A DNA stretch of 64,000 nucleotides from Sphingomonadales bacterium (GCA_016720115.1 JADJXT010000002.1:434001-498000), one strand, 5' to 3'; shown: positions 27,758 to 37,819, counted from the stretch's first letter. Made by a program: numbers and translations. The notes: a model not told the origin generated them from the letters alone.

Positions 27758-29518
27758 GTGGAAGACCGGCGTAACATCATATTGGCTGTGCTGCTGACAG
27801 GCCTGATCCTTTTTGGCTGGCCCTATATTGCGGAACAGTTTTTTCCCACGCCGCCACCGGCCGAAAAGAGCGTCACCGCATCGGCGAAGCCTGAAGGCGC
27901 GAGCAGCGACAGCGGCGATATTGCCGCCCCAGCCGCCGCTGCAAAGCCGGTCACGCTGCCTGCGGCCCTTGCCGCCAATCCGCGCGTGCTGATCGAAACA
28001 CCCAAGCTCAAAGGCTCGATCAATCTTGAAGGTGCGCGCGTCGACGATCTGGTGCTGTCGGCCCACCGGCAGGATCTGCCGAAAAAGTCGCCGCCGGTAC
28101 GGCTGTTCGCGCCCTCGGGAACGGCAAATGCCTATTTTACGCGCTTCGGATGGACCGGGAACGGTGCCACGCTTCCTACTGACAAGACCGTCTGGACCGC
28201 CGATGGCAGCAAGCTCACCCCCGCCACGCCGGTGACGCTCAGCTGGACCAATCCCGAAGGCCAGCGTTTCGACATCAAATTGTCGATCGACGATCATTAC
28301 ATGATCACCGCCGATCAGCGCTTCACCAACGCCGCAGGCCTGCCTGCCGCCAACATCGCGCCCTTCGGCATCATCAGCCGCAAGGGTAAGCCTGCCGACG
28401 CGACCAAGGGCGGTTCGATCTTCACCCAGATCCATATCGGCCCCATCGGCGTGTTCAATGGCGAACCCAATTATGACTGGGGCTATGACCAGGTGGCCGA
28501 AGCCCCGGACAGCAAGGTCAGCTTCGCCACCACGGGCGGATGGAGCGGCATGACCGACAAATACTGGCTCGCCGCACTGATCCCGGACCAGAAGGTGCCT
28601 GTGAAGGCCGAATTCCGTTCCGAAGGCGGCTATAACTGGGCGCATGTACGCAATGCGCAACTGGCTTCGGTTGGGGCTGGGCAGTCGGCCTCGCAAACCT
28701 CGCGCCTGTTTGCCGGTGCCAAGGAATTCAAGGAACTGCGCGCCTATACCGACAAGGGCATCCCCTATCTCGATTATTCGATCGACTGGGGCTGGTTCTG
28801 GTTCATCGCCATTCCCTTCCTGACGATCCTGCTCTGGCTGTTCGATCTGGTCGGCAATTTCGGCGTCGCCATCATCGCGCTGACGGTTATCGTTCGATTG
28901 TTCATGTATCCGGTCGCGCAAAAGCAGTTCGCTTCGATGGCAGGCATGCGTGCCGTGCAGCCGAAGATGAAGGCGCTGCAGGAACGCTTCAAGGACGACA
29001 AGCCCAAGCTGCAACAGGAAATGATGAAGCTGTACCAGGAAGAAAAGATCAACCCGCTGGCGGGCTGCCTTCCCATCCTGCTGCAGATTCCGATTTTCTT
29101 CGCGCTGTACAAGATTTTGATGCTGTCGGTCGAAATGCGGCATCAGCCCTTTGCTCTCTGGCTGAACGACCTTTCGGCGCCCGATCCGTTGACCCCGGTC
29201 AACCTGTTCGGCCTGTTGCCCTTCGATCCGCCGACCTTCCTTGCCATCGGTATCCTGCCCATCCTGCTCGGTATCACCATGTGGCTGATGCAGCGCCTGA
29301 ATCCGCAGCCGATGGACGAAGTGCAGAAGCAGGTTTTCGCGATCATGCCCTGGTTCCTGATGTTCATCATGGCACCGTTTGCAGCCGGATTGCAGCTCTA
29401 CTGGGTGGTTTCGAACCTGATTTCGATTGCCCAGCAGAAATGGCTCTATTCCCGACATCCGATCCTGAAGGAGCAGATGGCGAAGGAAGAAGCCGAGAAG
29501 AAAAACGCGAAAGCATAA
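27758..29518 (+). CDS. yidC: Membrane protein insertase YidC
   Basis: The 586-aa protein (GTG start 27758) has an N-terminal membrane anchor (IILAVLLTGLILFGWPYIAE), a long periplasmic domain and the C-terminal Oxa1/Alb3 insertase core with NPLAGCLPILLQIPIFFALY. It inserts membrane proteins alone or with SecYEG. Full length. The C terminus ends in a lysine/glutamate-rich tail. Confidence 0.97.
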   Translation: MEDRRNIILAVLLTGLILFGWPYIAEQFFPTPPPAEKSVTASAKPEGASSDSGDIAAPAAAAKPVTLPAALAANPRVLIETPKLKGSINLEGARVDDLVLSAHRQDLPKKSPPVRLFAPSGTANAYFTRFGWTGNGATLPTDKTVWTADGSKLTPATPVTLSWTNPEGQRFDIKLSIDDHYMITADQRFTNAAGLPAANIAPFGIISRKGKPADATKGGSIFTQIHIGPIGVFNGEPNYDWGYDQVAEAPDSKVSFATTGGWSGMTDKYWLAALIPDQKVPVKAEFRSEGGYNWAHVRNAQLASVGAGQSASQTSRLFAGAKEFKELRAYTDKGIPYLDYSIDWGWFWFIAIPFLTILLWLFDLVGNFGVAIIALTVIVRLFMYPVAQKQFASMAGMRAVQPKMKALQERFKDDKPKLQQEMMKLYQEEKINPLAGCLPILLQIPIFFALYKILMLSVEMRHQPFALWLNDLSAPDPLTPVNLFGLLPFDPPTFLAIGILPILLGITMWLMQRLNPQPMDEVQKQVFAIMPWFLMFIMAPFAAGLQLYWVVSNLISIAQQKWLYSRHPILKEQMAKEEAEKKNAKA

Positions 29519-29523
29519 TTAGG

Positions 29524-29613
29524 GCGTCGCCCCGGCGAAGCCCGGGGCCGCCACAGCTTTATACGGCGGCTTTGGGATAAACCGCGAGCGGCCCCGGCCT
29601 TCGCCGGGGTGAC
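29524..29613. repeat. Inverted GC repeat between yidC and engB
   Basis: Arms CGCCCCGGCGAAGCCCGGGG (29525 onward) and GGCCCCGGCCTTCGCCGGGG (from ~29590) are near reverse complements around ~40 bp. The right arm ends just before the engB ribosome binding site (GGAG at 29614), so the element may shape translation or terminate part of the yidC transcript. Confidence 0.75.
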
Positions 29614-29622
29614 GGAGTGTAT

Positions 29623-30234
29623 ATGGACACGAAAATCTTTTCAGGACCGGTTAACTTCCTCAAGTCTGCCCCCAGCCTTGAATTTCTGCCCGACCCCGAC
29701 GCGCCCGAAATTGCCTTTGCCGGGCGATCGAACGTCGGCAAGTCGAGCCTGATCAATGCTTTGGTCAACCGCAACGGCCTCGCCCGCGCGTCGAACACGC
29801 CGGGGCGGACGCAGGAACTCAATTTCTTCGATGTCGGCAATCCGCCGATTTTCCGCATCTGCGACATGCCCGGCTATGGCTATGCCAAGGCGCCGCTGAA
29901 AACGGTGCAGAAATGGCGGTATCTGGTGAACGACTATCTGCGCGGGCGGCAATCGTTGAAGCGCGCGTTCCTTCTGATCGACAGCCGCCACGGCATCAAG
30001 GAGGTCGACCGCGAGATCATGAAGATGCTCGATGGCGCCGCCGTCAGCTATCGCATCGTCCTCACCAAGACCGACAAGATCAAGGCAAGCGAGCTAGCCG
30101 CGGTCGAGGCGGCAACGCTGGAGGAATTGCGCAAACACAGCGCGGCTTTCCCGGTGATTTCGGCGACTTCGGCGGAGAAAAAAGGCGGGATCGATGCCCT
30201 GCGCGAGGCGGTGCTGGAGGCGATTGCCAGTTAG
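29623..30234 (+). CDS. engB: GTPase EngB/YsxC (ribosome biogenesis)
   Basis: ATG 29623 with GGAG five bases upstream gives 203 aa. GTPase motifs: G1 AGRSNVGKSSLIN, G2/G3 FRICDMPGYGYA, G4 VLTKTDK. It is needed for 50S subunit maturation. GTG 29617 is a weaker alternative. It follows yidC after the repeat. Confidence 0.96.
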   Translation: MDTKIFSGPVNFLKSAPSLEFLPDPDAPEIAFAGRSNVGKSSLINALVNRNGLARASNTPGRTQELNFFDVGNPPIFRICDMPGYGYAKAPLKTVQKWRYLVNDYLRGRQSLKRAFLLIDSRHGIKEVDREIMKMLDGAAVSYRIVLTKTDKIKASELAAVEAATLEELRKHSAAFPVISATSAEKKGGIDALREAVLEAIAS

Positions 30235-30251
30235 AATGGTTGTTGAACCGG

Positions 30252-30344
30252 TGTCACCCCCGACTTGATCGGGGGTCCATGGTCTGAAACATCGGTTTAA
30301 ACCTTGGCCTTAGACCATGGATTCCCGCTTTCGCGGGAATGACA
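30252..30344. repeat. Two-hairpin dispersed repeat, copy 2
   Basis: Starts GTCACCCCCGACTTGATCGG, then TCCATGGTCTGAA; the right half is CCATGGATTCCCGCTTTCGC and GGGAATGAC. It is the inverse orientation of copies 1 and 3, same structure. Confidence 0.8.
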
Positions 30345-30403
30345 GCCTTGTCCACCGGACGACTGCTCTCGACAGTGACCACTTCTCACGCCATTAGCAT
30401 CAC

Positions 30404-31075
30404 ATGACCCTCAAACTCATCATCGGTAACAAGGCCTATTCAAGCTGGTCGATGCGCGGCTGGCTGGCGTGCAAGCAATCGGGGCTGCATTTCGAGGAGT
30501 TGACGGTCCCGCTCTACGATGGCGGTTGGGATGAACGCAGGCGCGAGGAAGACCTCGCCCCCTCGTCCGGCAAAGTCCCGATCCTGTGGGACGGAGAGGC
30601 GGTGATCTGGGACAGTCTTGCAATCCTCGAATATCTAGCCGACAAAGTGGGGCGAGAACGATTCTGGCCCAAGGACGATGTCGCGCGCGGCATGGCACGC
30701 GCGATGGTGGCGGAAATGCATTCCGGATTCCTGCCGCTGCGCCGCGAATGCCCGATGAACCTGCGCAAAATCTATGAAGGCGTGACGATCAGCGAAGAGA
30801 CGCGCAACGATGCGCTGCGCATCCTGGGGCTATGGGCGGAGGCACGCGCACGCTTCGGCAAGGAAGGCCCCTATCTTTTCGGCACCTACAGCGCAGCCGA
30901 CATCATGTACGCGCCCATCGTGACGCGCTTCGTCACTTATGGTTTCACCCTGCCCGGCTTTGCGCAAAGCTATATCGAGGCGGTGCTCGCCCATCCCTGG
31001 ATGGAAGAATGGTATCAGGCCGCGCAGAATGAGCAGTGGGTTATCGAAAAGTTCGAGAACGAGCCAACGAAGTAA
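30404..31075 (+). CDS. Glutathione S-transferase family protein
   Basis: The 223-aa protein starts LKLIIGNKAYSSWSMRGWLA, with VPILWDGEAVIWDSLAILEY (the glutathione-binding region) and a helical C-terminal domain. The KAYSSWSMRGW start is a subgroup of GSTs often near maleylacetoacetate isomerase-like enzymes, but the substrate is unknown. Confidence 0.88.
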   Translation: MTLKLIIGNKAYSSWSMRGWLACKQSGLHFEELTVPLYDGGWDERRREEDLAPSSGKVPILWDGEAVIWDSLAILEYLADKVGRERFWPKDDVARGMARAMVAEMHSGFLPLRRECPMNLRKIYEGVTISEETRNDALRILGLWAEARARFGKEGPYLFGTYSAADIMYAPIVTRFVTYGFTLPGFAQSYIEAVLAHPWMEEWYQAAQNEQWVIEKFENEPTK

Positions 31076-31095
31076 GAACGAACTTATTCCCCCAA

Positions 31096-31177
31096 CCGTA
31101 GCCCTGAGCCTGTCGAAGGGCGCCCATCAACCCTAGCGCAAACCTTGAAGCGCCCTTCGACAGGCTCAGGGCTACGG
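31096..31177. repeat. 28-bp perfect inverted repeat between convergent genes
   Basis: Arms 31096-31123 (core GCCCTGAGCCTGTCGAAGGG) and 31150-31177 are exact reverse complements across a 26-nt spacer. It sits between the + strand GST stop and the - strand cupin stop, where it can act as a bidirectional terminator. GAGCCTGTCGAAGG-type sequences are recognisable dispersed repeats in sphingomonads. Confidence 0.8.
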
Positions 31178-31180
31178 TTT

Positions 31181-31645
31181 TCACGCAAGCCGTTTCACCG
31201 GATAAGGCGCACCGTCCTTGTGGTAATAGCCCTCTTCGTCGAACGTCATGTCGATATCCGAATAGCCGCCGCCTTTGGCGCGTTCGCCCGTGCCGATTGC
31301 TATGAAGCTGCAATCGCTGTCTGTCCGGTTGACCAGATGGTGCCCGTTTTGGACGCCCGCAGGCCAGGCTGCGACATCCCCCGGCCGCATGATCGTCTCA
31401 CCGTCATCCTCCACCAGCACCGCCTCGCCTGATAGCATGACGACCAGCTCATCTTCCCCTTCATGCCAGTGCCGCTGCGATGACCAGCCGCCGGGCTTGA
31501 GCACGACATGGCTGGCGCCCATCTGCGTCAGACCAGCAACAGGCGCCAGCCTGCGCCACCAGCGGCCTTCAACCGCCTTGTCGAATGGCGCAGGATAGCC
31601 GGTCGCATTGGATTGCGGGATGGCGTCTACATTGATTTTGGGCAT
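31181..31645 (-). CDS. Cupin-domain protein
   Basis: The 154-aa protein has the two cupin motifs: PGGWSSQRHWHEGEDELVVM (G-x5-H-x-H-x3,4-E) and RPGDVAAWPAGVQNGHHLVN. It binds a metal in a double-stranded beta helix. It is either a sugar/enzyme relative or a regulator of small ligands; nothing more specific can be said. Confidence 0.85.
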   Translation of the reverse strand: MPKINVDAIPQSNATGYPAPFDKAVEGRWWRRLAPVAGLTQMGASHVVLKPGGWSSQRHWHEGEDELVVMLSGEAVLVEDDGETIMRPGDVAAWPAGVQNGHHLVNRTDSDCSFIAIGTGERAKGGGYSDIDMTFDEEGYYHKDGAPYPVKRLA

Positions 31646-31701
31646 GGCGTTTCCGTCCGGATTTTATGGACAAAGCATAGCGCGATTGCCATGCGGTGCA
31701 A

Positions 31702-32841
31702 ATGAGTGAAAGCCTCGCCCTGGACTACGCCCAGCGTCTGATTGCCTGCGAAAGCATCTCGCCTGCACGCGGCAGCGTTTTCGACGAAATGGAGGCGATG
31801 CTGGCTCCGCTGGGATTTGCCGTGGAACGCTTCATTGCCGGAGCAGACGATCCTGACCCGGCGCATGGCGGGCCTGTGGAAAACCTGTTCGCAATCCGTG
31901 GAAAAGGCGGGCATCATTTTGCCTTTGCCGGGCATCTCGATGTCGTGCCGCCGGGCGATGGCTGGGCAAGCGGACCGTTCGAACCCGAAATCCGGGGCGA
32001 TTTGCTGTACGGGCGCGGTGCAGTCGACATGAAGGGCAGCATTGCGGCCTTTGTCGCGGCGCTTCACGACATTCCACAAGATGCGGGCATAATCAGCCTG
32101 ATCATCACCGGCGACGAGGAAGGCCCCGCGATCCACGGCACCCGGGCGCTGATCGATCATATGCAGGCGCGCGGCACGCTGCCCGAATTGTGCCTTGTCG
32201 GCGAGCCAACCAGCGTCAACCGGCTGGGCGACATGATGAAGGTCGGGCGGCGCGGATCGGTGAACATGTGGATTACCGTCGAAGGCACGCAAGGCCATGT
32301 CGCCTATCCGCATTTGGCCGACAACCCGATTCCGCGACTGGTGGCAATCCTCGCGCAGATCAAGGCGGTGGTGCTCGATCAGGGCACCGAATTTTTCCAG
32401 CCGAGCAATATCGAGATTACCGAATTGCACACCGGCAATCCCGCGACCAATGTAATCCCGGCCAAGGCGCTGGCACGGCTTTCGATCCGCTTCAACGATT
32501 TGCACAGCGGCGAAAGCCTGGTCGATCTGATCCGCGGCATAGTCGAACCAAGCGGTGGCACGCTGAAGGCGATGATTTCGGGCGAAGCCTTTCTGACGCC
32601 GCCGGGCGAACTCAGCGAGACGCTGGCCGTTGTGGTGGAGGAAGTAACCGGTATTGCCCCCGAAGCCTCAACCACTGGCGGCACATCCGACGCACGCTTC
32701 CTCTCGAAGCTCTGCCCGGTCGTCGAATTCGGCCTGTGCAACGCCACGATGCACAAGCTCGACGAGGCTGTCGCGATAACCGATCTGGATGCGCTGACCG
32801 AGATTTACCGGCGGGTGACGTTGCGGTTGTTGAAAGCGTGA
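31702..32841 (+). CDS. dapE: Succinyl-diaminopimelate desuccinylase
   Basis: 379 aa from ATG 31702. M20-family metallopeptidase motifs: FAFAGHLDVVPPGDGW, GRGAVDMKGSIAAFV, ITGDEEGPAIHGT, and C-terminal TTGGTSDARFL. It converts N-succinyl-LL-DAP to LL-DAP in lysine and peptidoglycan precursor synthesis. dapB lies 25 kb downstream, so the pathway genes are scattered. Confidence 0.95.
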   Translation: MSESLALDYAQRLIACESISPARGSVFDEMEAMLAPLGFAVERFIAGADDPDPAHGGPVENLFAIRGKGGHHFAFAGHLDVVPPGDGWASGPFEPEIRGDLLYGRGAVDMKGSIAAFVAALHDIPQDAGIISLIITGDEEGPAIHGTRALIDHMQARGTLPELCLVGEPTSVNRLGDMMKVGRRGSVNMWITVEGTQGHVAYPHLADNPIPRLVAILAQIKAVVLDQGTEFFQPSNIEITELHTGNPATNVIPAKALARLSIRFNDLHSGESLVDLIRGIVEPSGGTLKAMISGEAFLTPPGELSETLAVVVEEVTGIAPEASTTGGTSDARFLSKLCPVVEFGLCNATMHKLDEAVAITDLDALTEIYRRVTLRLLKA

Positions 32842-32852
32842 GACTATTTCCG

Positions 32853-32943
32853 TGTCACTCCCGCGAAAGCGGGAGTCCATGGTCTGCCTTGCCGGATTAA
32901 AATGCGGGTTCAGACCATGGATCCCCGATCAAGTCGGGGATGA
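32853..32943. repeat. Two-hairpin dispersed repeat, copy 3
   Basis: GTCACTCCCGCGAAAGCGGG, then AGTCCATGGTCTG, and the second half CAGACCATGGATCCCCGATC with AAGTCGGGGATGAC. Same orientation as copy 1. Between dapE and the convergent Smr-domain gene. Confidence 0.8.
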
Positions 32944-32963
32944 CTATATTTTTGTTCCGAAGT

Positions 32964-33506
32964 TCAGCGCTTCAGCACGATGTACAGCGCCCCGTCTCCA
33001 CCATGTCTGGGATGGGCCTGCCGGACAGCAGCAATATGCACGGCATGTCGCGATGCAGCCAGCCAGTCGCGCACGACCGCCGCAATTGCGCCCCTGCCCA
33101 AGCCACTCGTGCGGTCATGCGCGCGCGCTTTGCCGGTGACGAGAAGGACAACGCGCAACCGCTGATGAATGGCTTGCTCCAGCGTATGATCAAGCCGCGC
33201 ATGCGCGCCCGCCAGCCCCTGCCCATGCAGATCGATGCTGATGTCGGGGATCACCGCGCCCTTGTGAAAGCGTCTGTCCCAATGCGAATCCAGATTGCTG
33301 TCTATTGATTTTGGCGGATTCGTTGGCGCACGAACAGCGCCCGATTTGGGTTTTGGTTTGGCCGCCTTTGGATCCAGCGGCTTCGTTTTGGGCGCTTCCT
33401 CAACCGGCTGCGGGTGCAACATGACCTTCACCGGATGCAAAGGCTTGACTGTCTCGACAACCCGGTTCCACAGGCTCCGCTCCTCCGGGTGGAGGCGGCG
33501 GGCCAT
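32964..33506 (-). CDS. Smr-domain protein
   Basis: The 180-aa protein has a basic proline/lysine linker (residues ~35-70) and a C-terminal Smr domain: ISIDLHGQGLAGAHARLDHT, VVLLVTGKA and GALYIVLKR. Smr domains are nucleic acid-binding/nicking modules related to MutS2. The start overlaps the MltA stop (TAATG). Confidence 0.88.
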   Translation of the reverse strand: MARRLHPEERSLWNRVVETVKPLHPVKVMLHPQPVEEAPKTKPLDPKAAKPKPKSGAVRAPTNPPKSIDSNLDSHWDRRFHKGAVIPDISIDLHGQGLAGAHARLDHTLEQAIHQRLRVVLLVTGKARAHDRTSGLGRGAIAAVVRDWLAASRHAVHIAAVRQAHPRHGGDGALYIVLKR

Positions 33507-34741
33507 TATTCGGTTGGAAGCAGGCGCGCAACTGCGGCCTTAGGCAGGAAGATCAGCGCACTGCCGCGTGCGGACATCCCGCCAGCCACGGCGCGCGCGC
33601 GGTCGCCCGCACCCCAGAAACTGTCGAAACGGTTCGCGCCCTTGATCGCTCCCCCCGTATCCTGCGCCACCCAGACGCCGTTTGGTTCTGCCCGGTCGAG
33701 CGACAGCCAGACGGGCGCACCCAGGGGCACATATTTGGGATCGACAGCAACGCTTGCCTCACCCACCACAGGATAGCCCATTGCGCCCAGCGGCCCGGCC
33801 CCGGTCAATTCGCGGAAGAAGATGAAGCTCTTGTTTTCGTTCATGATCTTCTTCCCCTCTTCGGGGTTCTCACGCAGATATTTGACGATGCCCTGCATCG
33901 ATCCATCGGTGATCAGGCCGCGATCCTTCATCAGCCTGCCAATGCCGGTATAGCCGCGCCCGTTCTGGCTTTCATAACCAATGCGCATCACCCCGCCATC
34001 GGGCAGCCGCAAGCGGCCCGATCCCTGGATTTGCAGGAAGAAGAATTCGATCGGATCGGCAGCCCAGGCGATTTCAAGGCCGCGCCCCGAAAGCGATCCA
34101 TCGACAATGGCAGCACGCTCGTCATAGGGGATGAACTTCGCCCCCTGCACCTTGCCGCGGATCGACTTGCCCTTCAGATCATCGGAAAACTGCCCAAGAT
34201 CAACGTCAATCAGGTCAGCCGGGCGTTTGTAGATCGCGACGTCATAGCCGGGCTGGCGGGTGCGCGAACCGGCGATTTCGGGTTCGAAATAACCGGTAAC
34301 GAAAGCCTTGCCCTCCCCGACCTGCACAGCCTCCATATAGGTCGCGAAGAAGGAAATGGCATCGCCGGTCCATGTCTTTACCGCGTCGCAGGCTGGCTGC
34401 CAGTCGCTGCCCTGCGTCAGCCCCGAACCATCGGAACGCTTGACGAGGCCGGGGCATGACGTGCGGAACGAGGCCAGCGCAAGACTGGTCTTGCGGTTAT
34501 CCGCGCTCAAACTGCCTATCGCCGGCCCACGCACGACACCGGCGCTGGCCGCATTCAGGATTTCACCCGTTGCCACAGCTGCGGCCAGAGGCGGCACGGG
34601 CGTCGACGGAACCGGCTTCGCCGCCACATCGGGCGCGGGTGTAGCTGAAGGGGCGGCGGCACCGCCTTTCGGAATGATCCCGCCCGAACAGGCGGAAAGC
34701 ATCAGGGAAGAAAGGGCGAGTGCGAAAGCAGGGCGTTTCAT
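33506..34741 (-). CDS. mltA: Membrane-bound lytic murein transglycosylase A
   Basis: ATG 34741 starts MKRPAFALALSSLMLSACSG, a lipoprotein signal with lipobox LSAC. The 411-aa mature protein has MltA/3D-domain motifs (YDVAIYKRP, VAQDTGGAIKGANRFDSFWG). It cleaves glycan strands to 1,6-anhydromuropeptides. It sits in the order Tim44-like, mltA, Smr that is common in alphaproteobacteria. The Tim44-like stop lies 13 bp upstream. Confidence 0.93.
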   Translation of the reverse strand: MKRPAFALALSSLMLSACSGGIIPKGGAAAPSATPAPDVAAKPVPSTPVPPLAAAVATGEILNAASAGVVRGPAIGSLSADNRKTSLALASFRTSCPGLVKRSDGSGLTQGSDWQPACDAVKTWTGDAISFFATYMEAVQVGEGKAFVTGYFEPEIAGSRTRQPGYDVAIYKRPADLIDVDLGQFSDDLKGKSIRGKVQGAKFIPYDERAAIVDGSLSGRGLEIAWAADPIEFFFLQIQGSGRLRLPDGGVMRIGYESQNGRGYTGIGRLMKDRGLITDGSMQGIVKYLRENPEEGKKIMNENKSFIFFRELTGAGPLGAMGYPVVGEASVAVDPKYVPLGAPVWLSLDRAEPNGVWVAQDTGGAIKGANRFDSFWGAGDRARAVAGGMSARGSALIFLPKAAVARLLPTE

Positions 34742-34754
34742 ACCCTGCGGTGAA

Positions 34755-35417
34755 TCAGACCGCGTCGGTTTCGTCAAGTTTCCAGTTGCGGTCGCCCGAC
34801 TTCACATCGCGGAAGAAGGTCCAGATATCGTGCGTATCGACCGCATCGGTCAGCGAACCGCCGATGACATTGCCATCGGCATCCTTGGTCAGGGCAGCGA
34901 TGTCGGCGTCGAAACGCACGACGATACGGGCCACAGGATGGTCATAATTGGCATCGATGATGCGGGCTTCATCGATCCGGACGAGACGGTTTTCCAATGT
35001 TTCGCCCCGTGCTTCACGTGCATCAACGGCATCAGCAAAGCTTTCATAAACATCGTCATCGCAAAGGAAGCGCAACCGATCCTTGTCGCCTTTCCAATAA
35101 GCGTCGAGGATCATGCCATAGGCCGACTTTGCACCTTCAAGGAACAAGGCGGGATCGAACATGCGATCGGCATTGGCGATCGAGCGCAATCCGCTTTGCG
35201 CGGCGCTGTCGGCAAGCGGGCTGTCCACTGCGGGGGCCGGGGCAAGCGTTTCGCGCTGGCCAACGGGCTGGCGCACGATGGCGGGCTGGCGTTCTTCGAT
35301 GGCCGGGCGGGCAACAGGTTCCTGTTCGTGCCCGGTCCGCTTGCCAAGCACAGAATAGAGCCGCAGGCCCAAAAAGGCTGCAACCATTGCCAGCAGGACG
35401 ATTTCGACTGTTACCAT
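34755..35417 (-). CDS. Tim44/TimA-domain membrane-anchored protein
   Basis: 220 aa: one N-terminal membrane segment (VEIVLLAMVAAFLGLRLYSV), a proline/alanine linker, and a Tim44-like domain (FLEGAKSAYGMILDAYWKGD, DDVYESFADAVDAREARGE). TimA-type bacterial homologues of mitochondrial Tim44 are inner-membrane proteins. It is divergent from secB, and the association with protein export is suggestive only. Confidence 0.88.
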   Translation of the reverse strand: MVTVEIVLLAMVAAFLGLRLYSVLGKRTGHEQEPVARPAIEERQPAIVRQPVGQRETLAPAPAVDSPLADSAAQSGLRSIANADRMFDPALFLEGAKSAYGMILDAYWKGDKDRLRFLCDDDVYESFADAVDAREARGETLENRLVRIDEARIIDANYDHPVARIVVRFDADIAALTKDADGNVIGGSLTDAVDTHDIWTFFRDVKSGDRNWKLDETDAV

Positions 35418-35695
35418 AACACGCGCCTTATCACATCGAGCCGATAGCTCTTAGCCCGAAAATCCAAAATCCGGGTTAACCTTGGTTGAACGCGATTAAC
35501 GCCAGCTTCCTTGTCGTCAACATAGGCATTTCCCCTGCCGGTTTCAAATGGCTTGGTGCAATTCTTTTGCAGGGGGTGCCATAGCCAGCCTTTGCGCCAT
35601 GCTAAAGCATTGCCCTTTGCCCTGCCCCCTGCTAGGCGCGCAGCCGAAGCGCGGCCATGGGGATGGCCCGAAACCAACACAGAAAGCACATCAGA

Positions 35696-36202
35696 ATGGC
35701 CGAAGAAGGCAACATCGTTTCCGACACGCTGAAGGCAAATGGCGCAGATACCGCACCCGCTGTCGGCATGCTCAGCCAGTATATCAAGGATCTTTCGGTC
35801 GAAAACCCGAATGCACCGCACAGCTATGGATGGGACAGCCAGCCGCAGATCGACGTGCAGGTGAATATCGAAGTCAATCCGGTGAACGAAGAAGTCAACG
35901 AAGTCTGCCTGAAGCTGGGCGTCAAGGCCGAAGCCAGCGAAGGCGTTCATTTCAACGTCGAGCTGGAATATGCGACGCTGTTCGGCCTGCGCAATGTCGA
36001 CGAAGGCTATGCGCACCAGTTCCTGTTCGGCGAAGCGCCGCGCCTGATGTTCCCCTTTGCGCGCCGCGTGATTGCCGACGCTATCCGCGATGCTGGCTAT
36101 CCGCCGCTGGTGCTCGACCCGATCGATTTCAACGGCCTCTATGTCCAGCAGCTCGCACAGGCGCAGGCAACAGCCGAAGCCCAGCCCGCTGGCGAAGCCT
36201 GA
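35696..36202 (+). CDS. secB: Protein-export chaperone SecB
   Basis: 168 aa from ATG 35696 with LSQYIKDLSVENPNAPHSY, VNEVCLKLGVKA and FPFARRVIADAIRDAGYPPL, the hallmark of SecB. It binds unfolded precursors and delivers them to SecA. The 278-bp gap upstream holds its promoter and that of the divergent Tim44-like gene; no specific site is assigned. Confidence 0.95.
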   Translation: MAEEGNIVSDTLKANGADTAPAVGMLSQYIKDLSVENPNAPHSYGWDSQPQIDVQVNIEVNPVNEEVNEVCLKLGVKAEASEGVHFNVELEYATLFGLRNVDEGYAHQFLFGEAPRLMFPFARRVIADAIRDAGYPPLVLDPIDFNGLYVQQLAQAQATAEAQPAGEA

Positions 36203-36234
36203 TTTACAATTACTGAAATAGTGGGGCGGGCCGG

Positions 36235-37809
36235 ATGAACCTGCTGAAATCCACCGGTATTATCGGCGGCATGACGCTGATCAGCCGCATATTCGGCTTT
36301 GCCCGCGACATGATGCTGTCGCGTTTATTAGGCGCGAGCGCGGTCGGCGATGCCTGGCAGCTCGCCTTCCAGTTGCCAAATATCTTTCGCCGCCTGTTTG
36401 CCGAAGGGGCCTTTTCGGCTGCTTTTGTGCCGCTATTCAACCGCAAGGCAGCGGAGGACGGCAGCAGCAGCAACGCAGCGGCGCAGCGTTTTTCCAACGA
36501 GGTGCTGTCGGTTTTCATCCCCATATTGCTGGTTTTCTCCGCGATCATGATTGCGATCATGCCGTGGGTTATCTGGCTGATCGACGATTTTGGCGCTGGC
36601 GGACGGACCAATGCGACTTCGATATCGCTGGCCCGGATTACGTTCCCCTATCTGGGATTGATCAGCATCATGACGCTGTTTGCAGCGATCCTGAATTCGA
36701 TCAGCAAATTTGCCGCCGCTGCCTTTGCACCGGTGCTGCTCAACATCTGCATGATTACCGCCATGCTTGTCGCCATTGCTGCAGATGGTGGCAGCAATCC
36801 CGAACAGACCGCGATGATGCTTGCCTGGTCGGTTTCATTTGCCGGGATTATCCAGATGCTCTGGCTATGGTATTGGGCCCACCGCGCGGGTTTCCGGTTC
36901 AGGCTGCAACGTCCCGGCTTTACGCCTGACGTGCGCGAACTGGGTGTCCTTATTCTTCCCGCAGTGTTCGGTGCAGGCATTTATCAGATCAGCCGGTTCA
37001 TCGACCTGTTCTTTCTTGGCCGCCTTGAGGAAGGTTCGTTCGTATTCCTTGCTCTGGCGGACCGATTGAACCAGCTGCCGTTGGGTATCATCGGCATTGC
37101 GCTGGGAACCGCTATCCTGCCTGCGCTCTCGCGCTTCATTGCACAAAATGATGCCGGAGGTGCGCAGCGCGTACAGAGCAACGCGATCGAACTGGGCCTG
37201 TTGCTCACCGTGCCAGCAGCTGTTGGATTATTCTGTGCAGCGCAACCGCTGGTCAGCGCATTCTATTTCGGCGGCAAGTTCGGGACGGATGACGTGACCA
37301 ATACCGCCGCTGTGGTGGCCATGCTCGTCATTGGTCTGCCTGCCTATGTGCTGGTCAAGGTGCTGACGCCCGGATTTTTTGCCCGCAAGGACACCAAGAC
37401 ACCTGTGTACACTGCTGGCGTGTCGCTTGCGATCAACATCGCGCTCAACCTGAGCCTTATTCCGCTGATGGGTGTTGCAGGGCTTGCGCTGGCGGGTGCG
37501 CTGGCCGCCTGGGCCAATTGCATCATGCTTTACGCCATCCTGCACCGGCGCGATCAGTTCACCATAGAGCCCGACCTGTTCGTCCGCATCGGGCGGATAT
37601 TGTTGTCTGCAGCGGCCATGGGCGGCGTGATCTGGTTTCTGGCACCTTATGGCAATGCCTATTACGGCGCAGGCGTAGCTGCACGCATTTCGAGCATTTT
37701 GGTGCTGGTCGGCTCCGGTGCCATCGTCTATTTCGGCCTCGCATGGGTGACCGGCGCGATCGATCGCAGCAAGATCGCGATGCTCACCCGCAAGCAAGCA
37801 GCAAATTAA
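36235..37809 (+). CDS. murJ: Lipid II flippase MurJ
   Basis: 524 aa with about 14 hydrophobic helices, starting [20 protein letters not shown] and [14 protein letters not shown], typical MurJ/MviN. It moves lipid II across the inner membrane for peptidoglycan synthesis. Full length; 10 bp before trpS. Confidence 0.96.
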   Translation: MNLLKSTGIIGGMTLISRIFGFARDMMLSRLLGASAVGDAWQLAFQLPNIFRRLFAEGAFSAAFVPLFNRKAAEDGSSSNAAAQRFSNEVLSVFIPILLVFSAIMIAIMPWVIWLIDDFGAGGRTNATSISLARITFPYLGLISIMTLFAAILNSISKFAAAAFAPVLLNICMITAMLVAIAADGGSNPEQTAMMLAWSVSFAGIIQMLWLWYWAHRAGFRFRLQRPGFTPDVRELGVLILPAVFGAGIYQISRFIDLFFLGRLEEGSFVFLALADRLNQLPLGIIGIALGTAILPALSRFIAQNDAGGAQRVQSNAIELGLLLTVPAAVGLFCAAQPLVSAFYFGGKFGTDDVTNTAAVVAMLVIGLPAYVLVKVLTPGFFARKDTKTPVYTAGVSLAINIALNLSLIPLMGVAGLALAGALAAWANCIMLYAILHRRDQFTIEPDLFVRIGRILLSAAAMGGVIWFLAPYGNAYYGAGVAARISSILVLVGSGAIVYFGLAWVTGAIDRSKIAMLTRKQAAN

Positions 37810-37819
37810 GGAACCCACC

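Noticed and set aside
27728..29458. A 576-aa open frame on the - strand.
   Set aside because: Antisense of yidC, a common effect of GC-rich codon bias.
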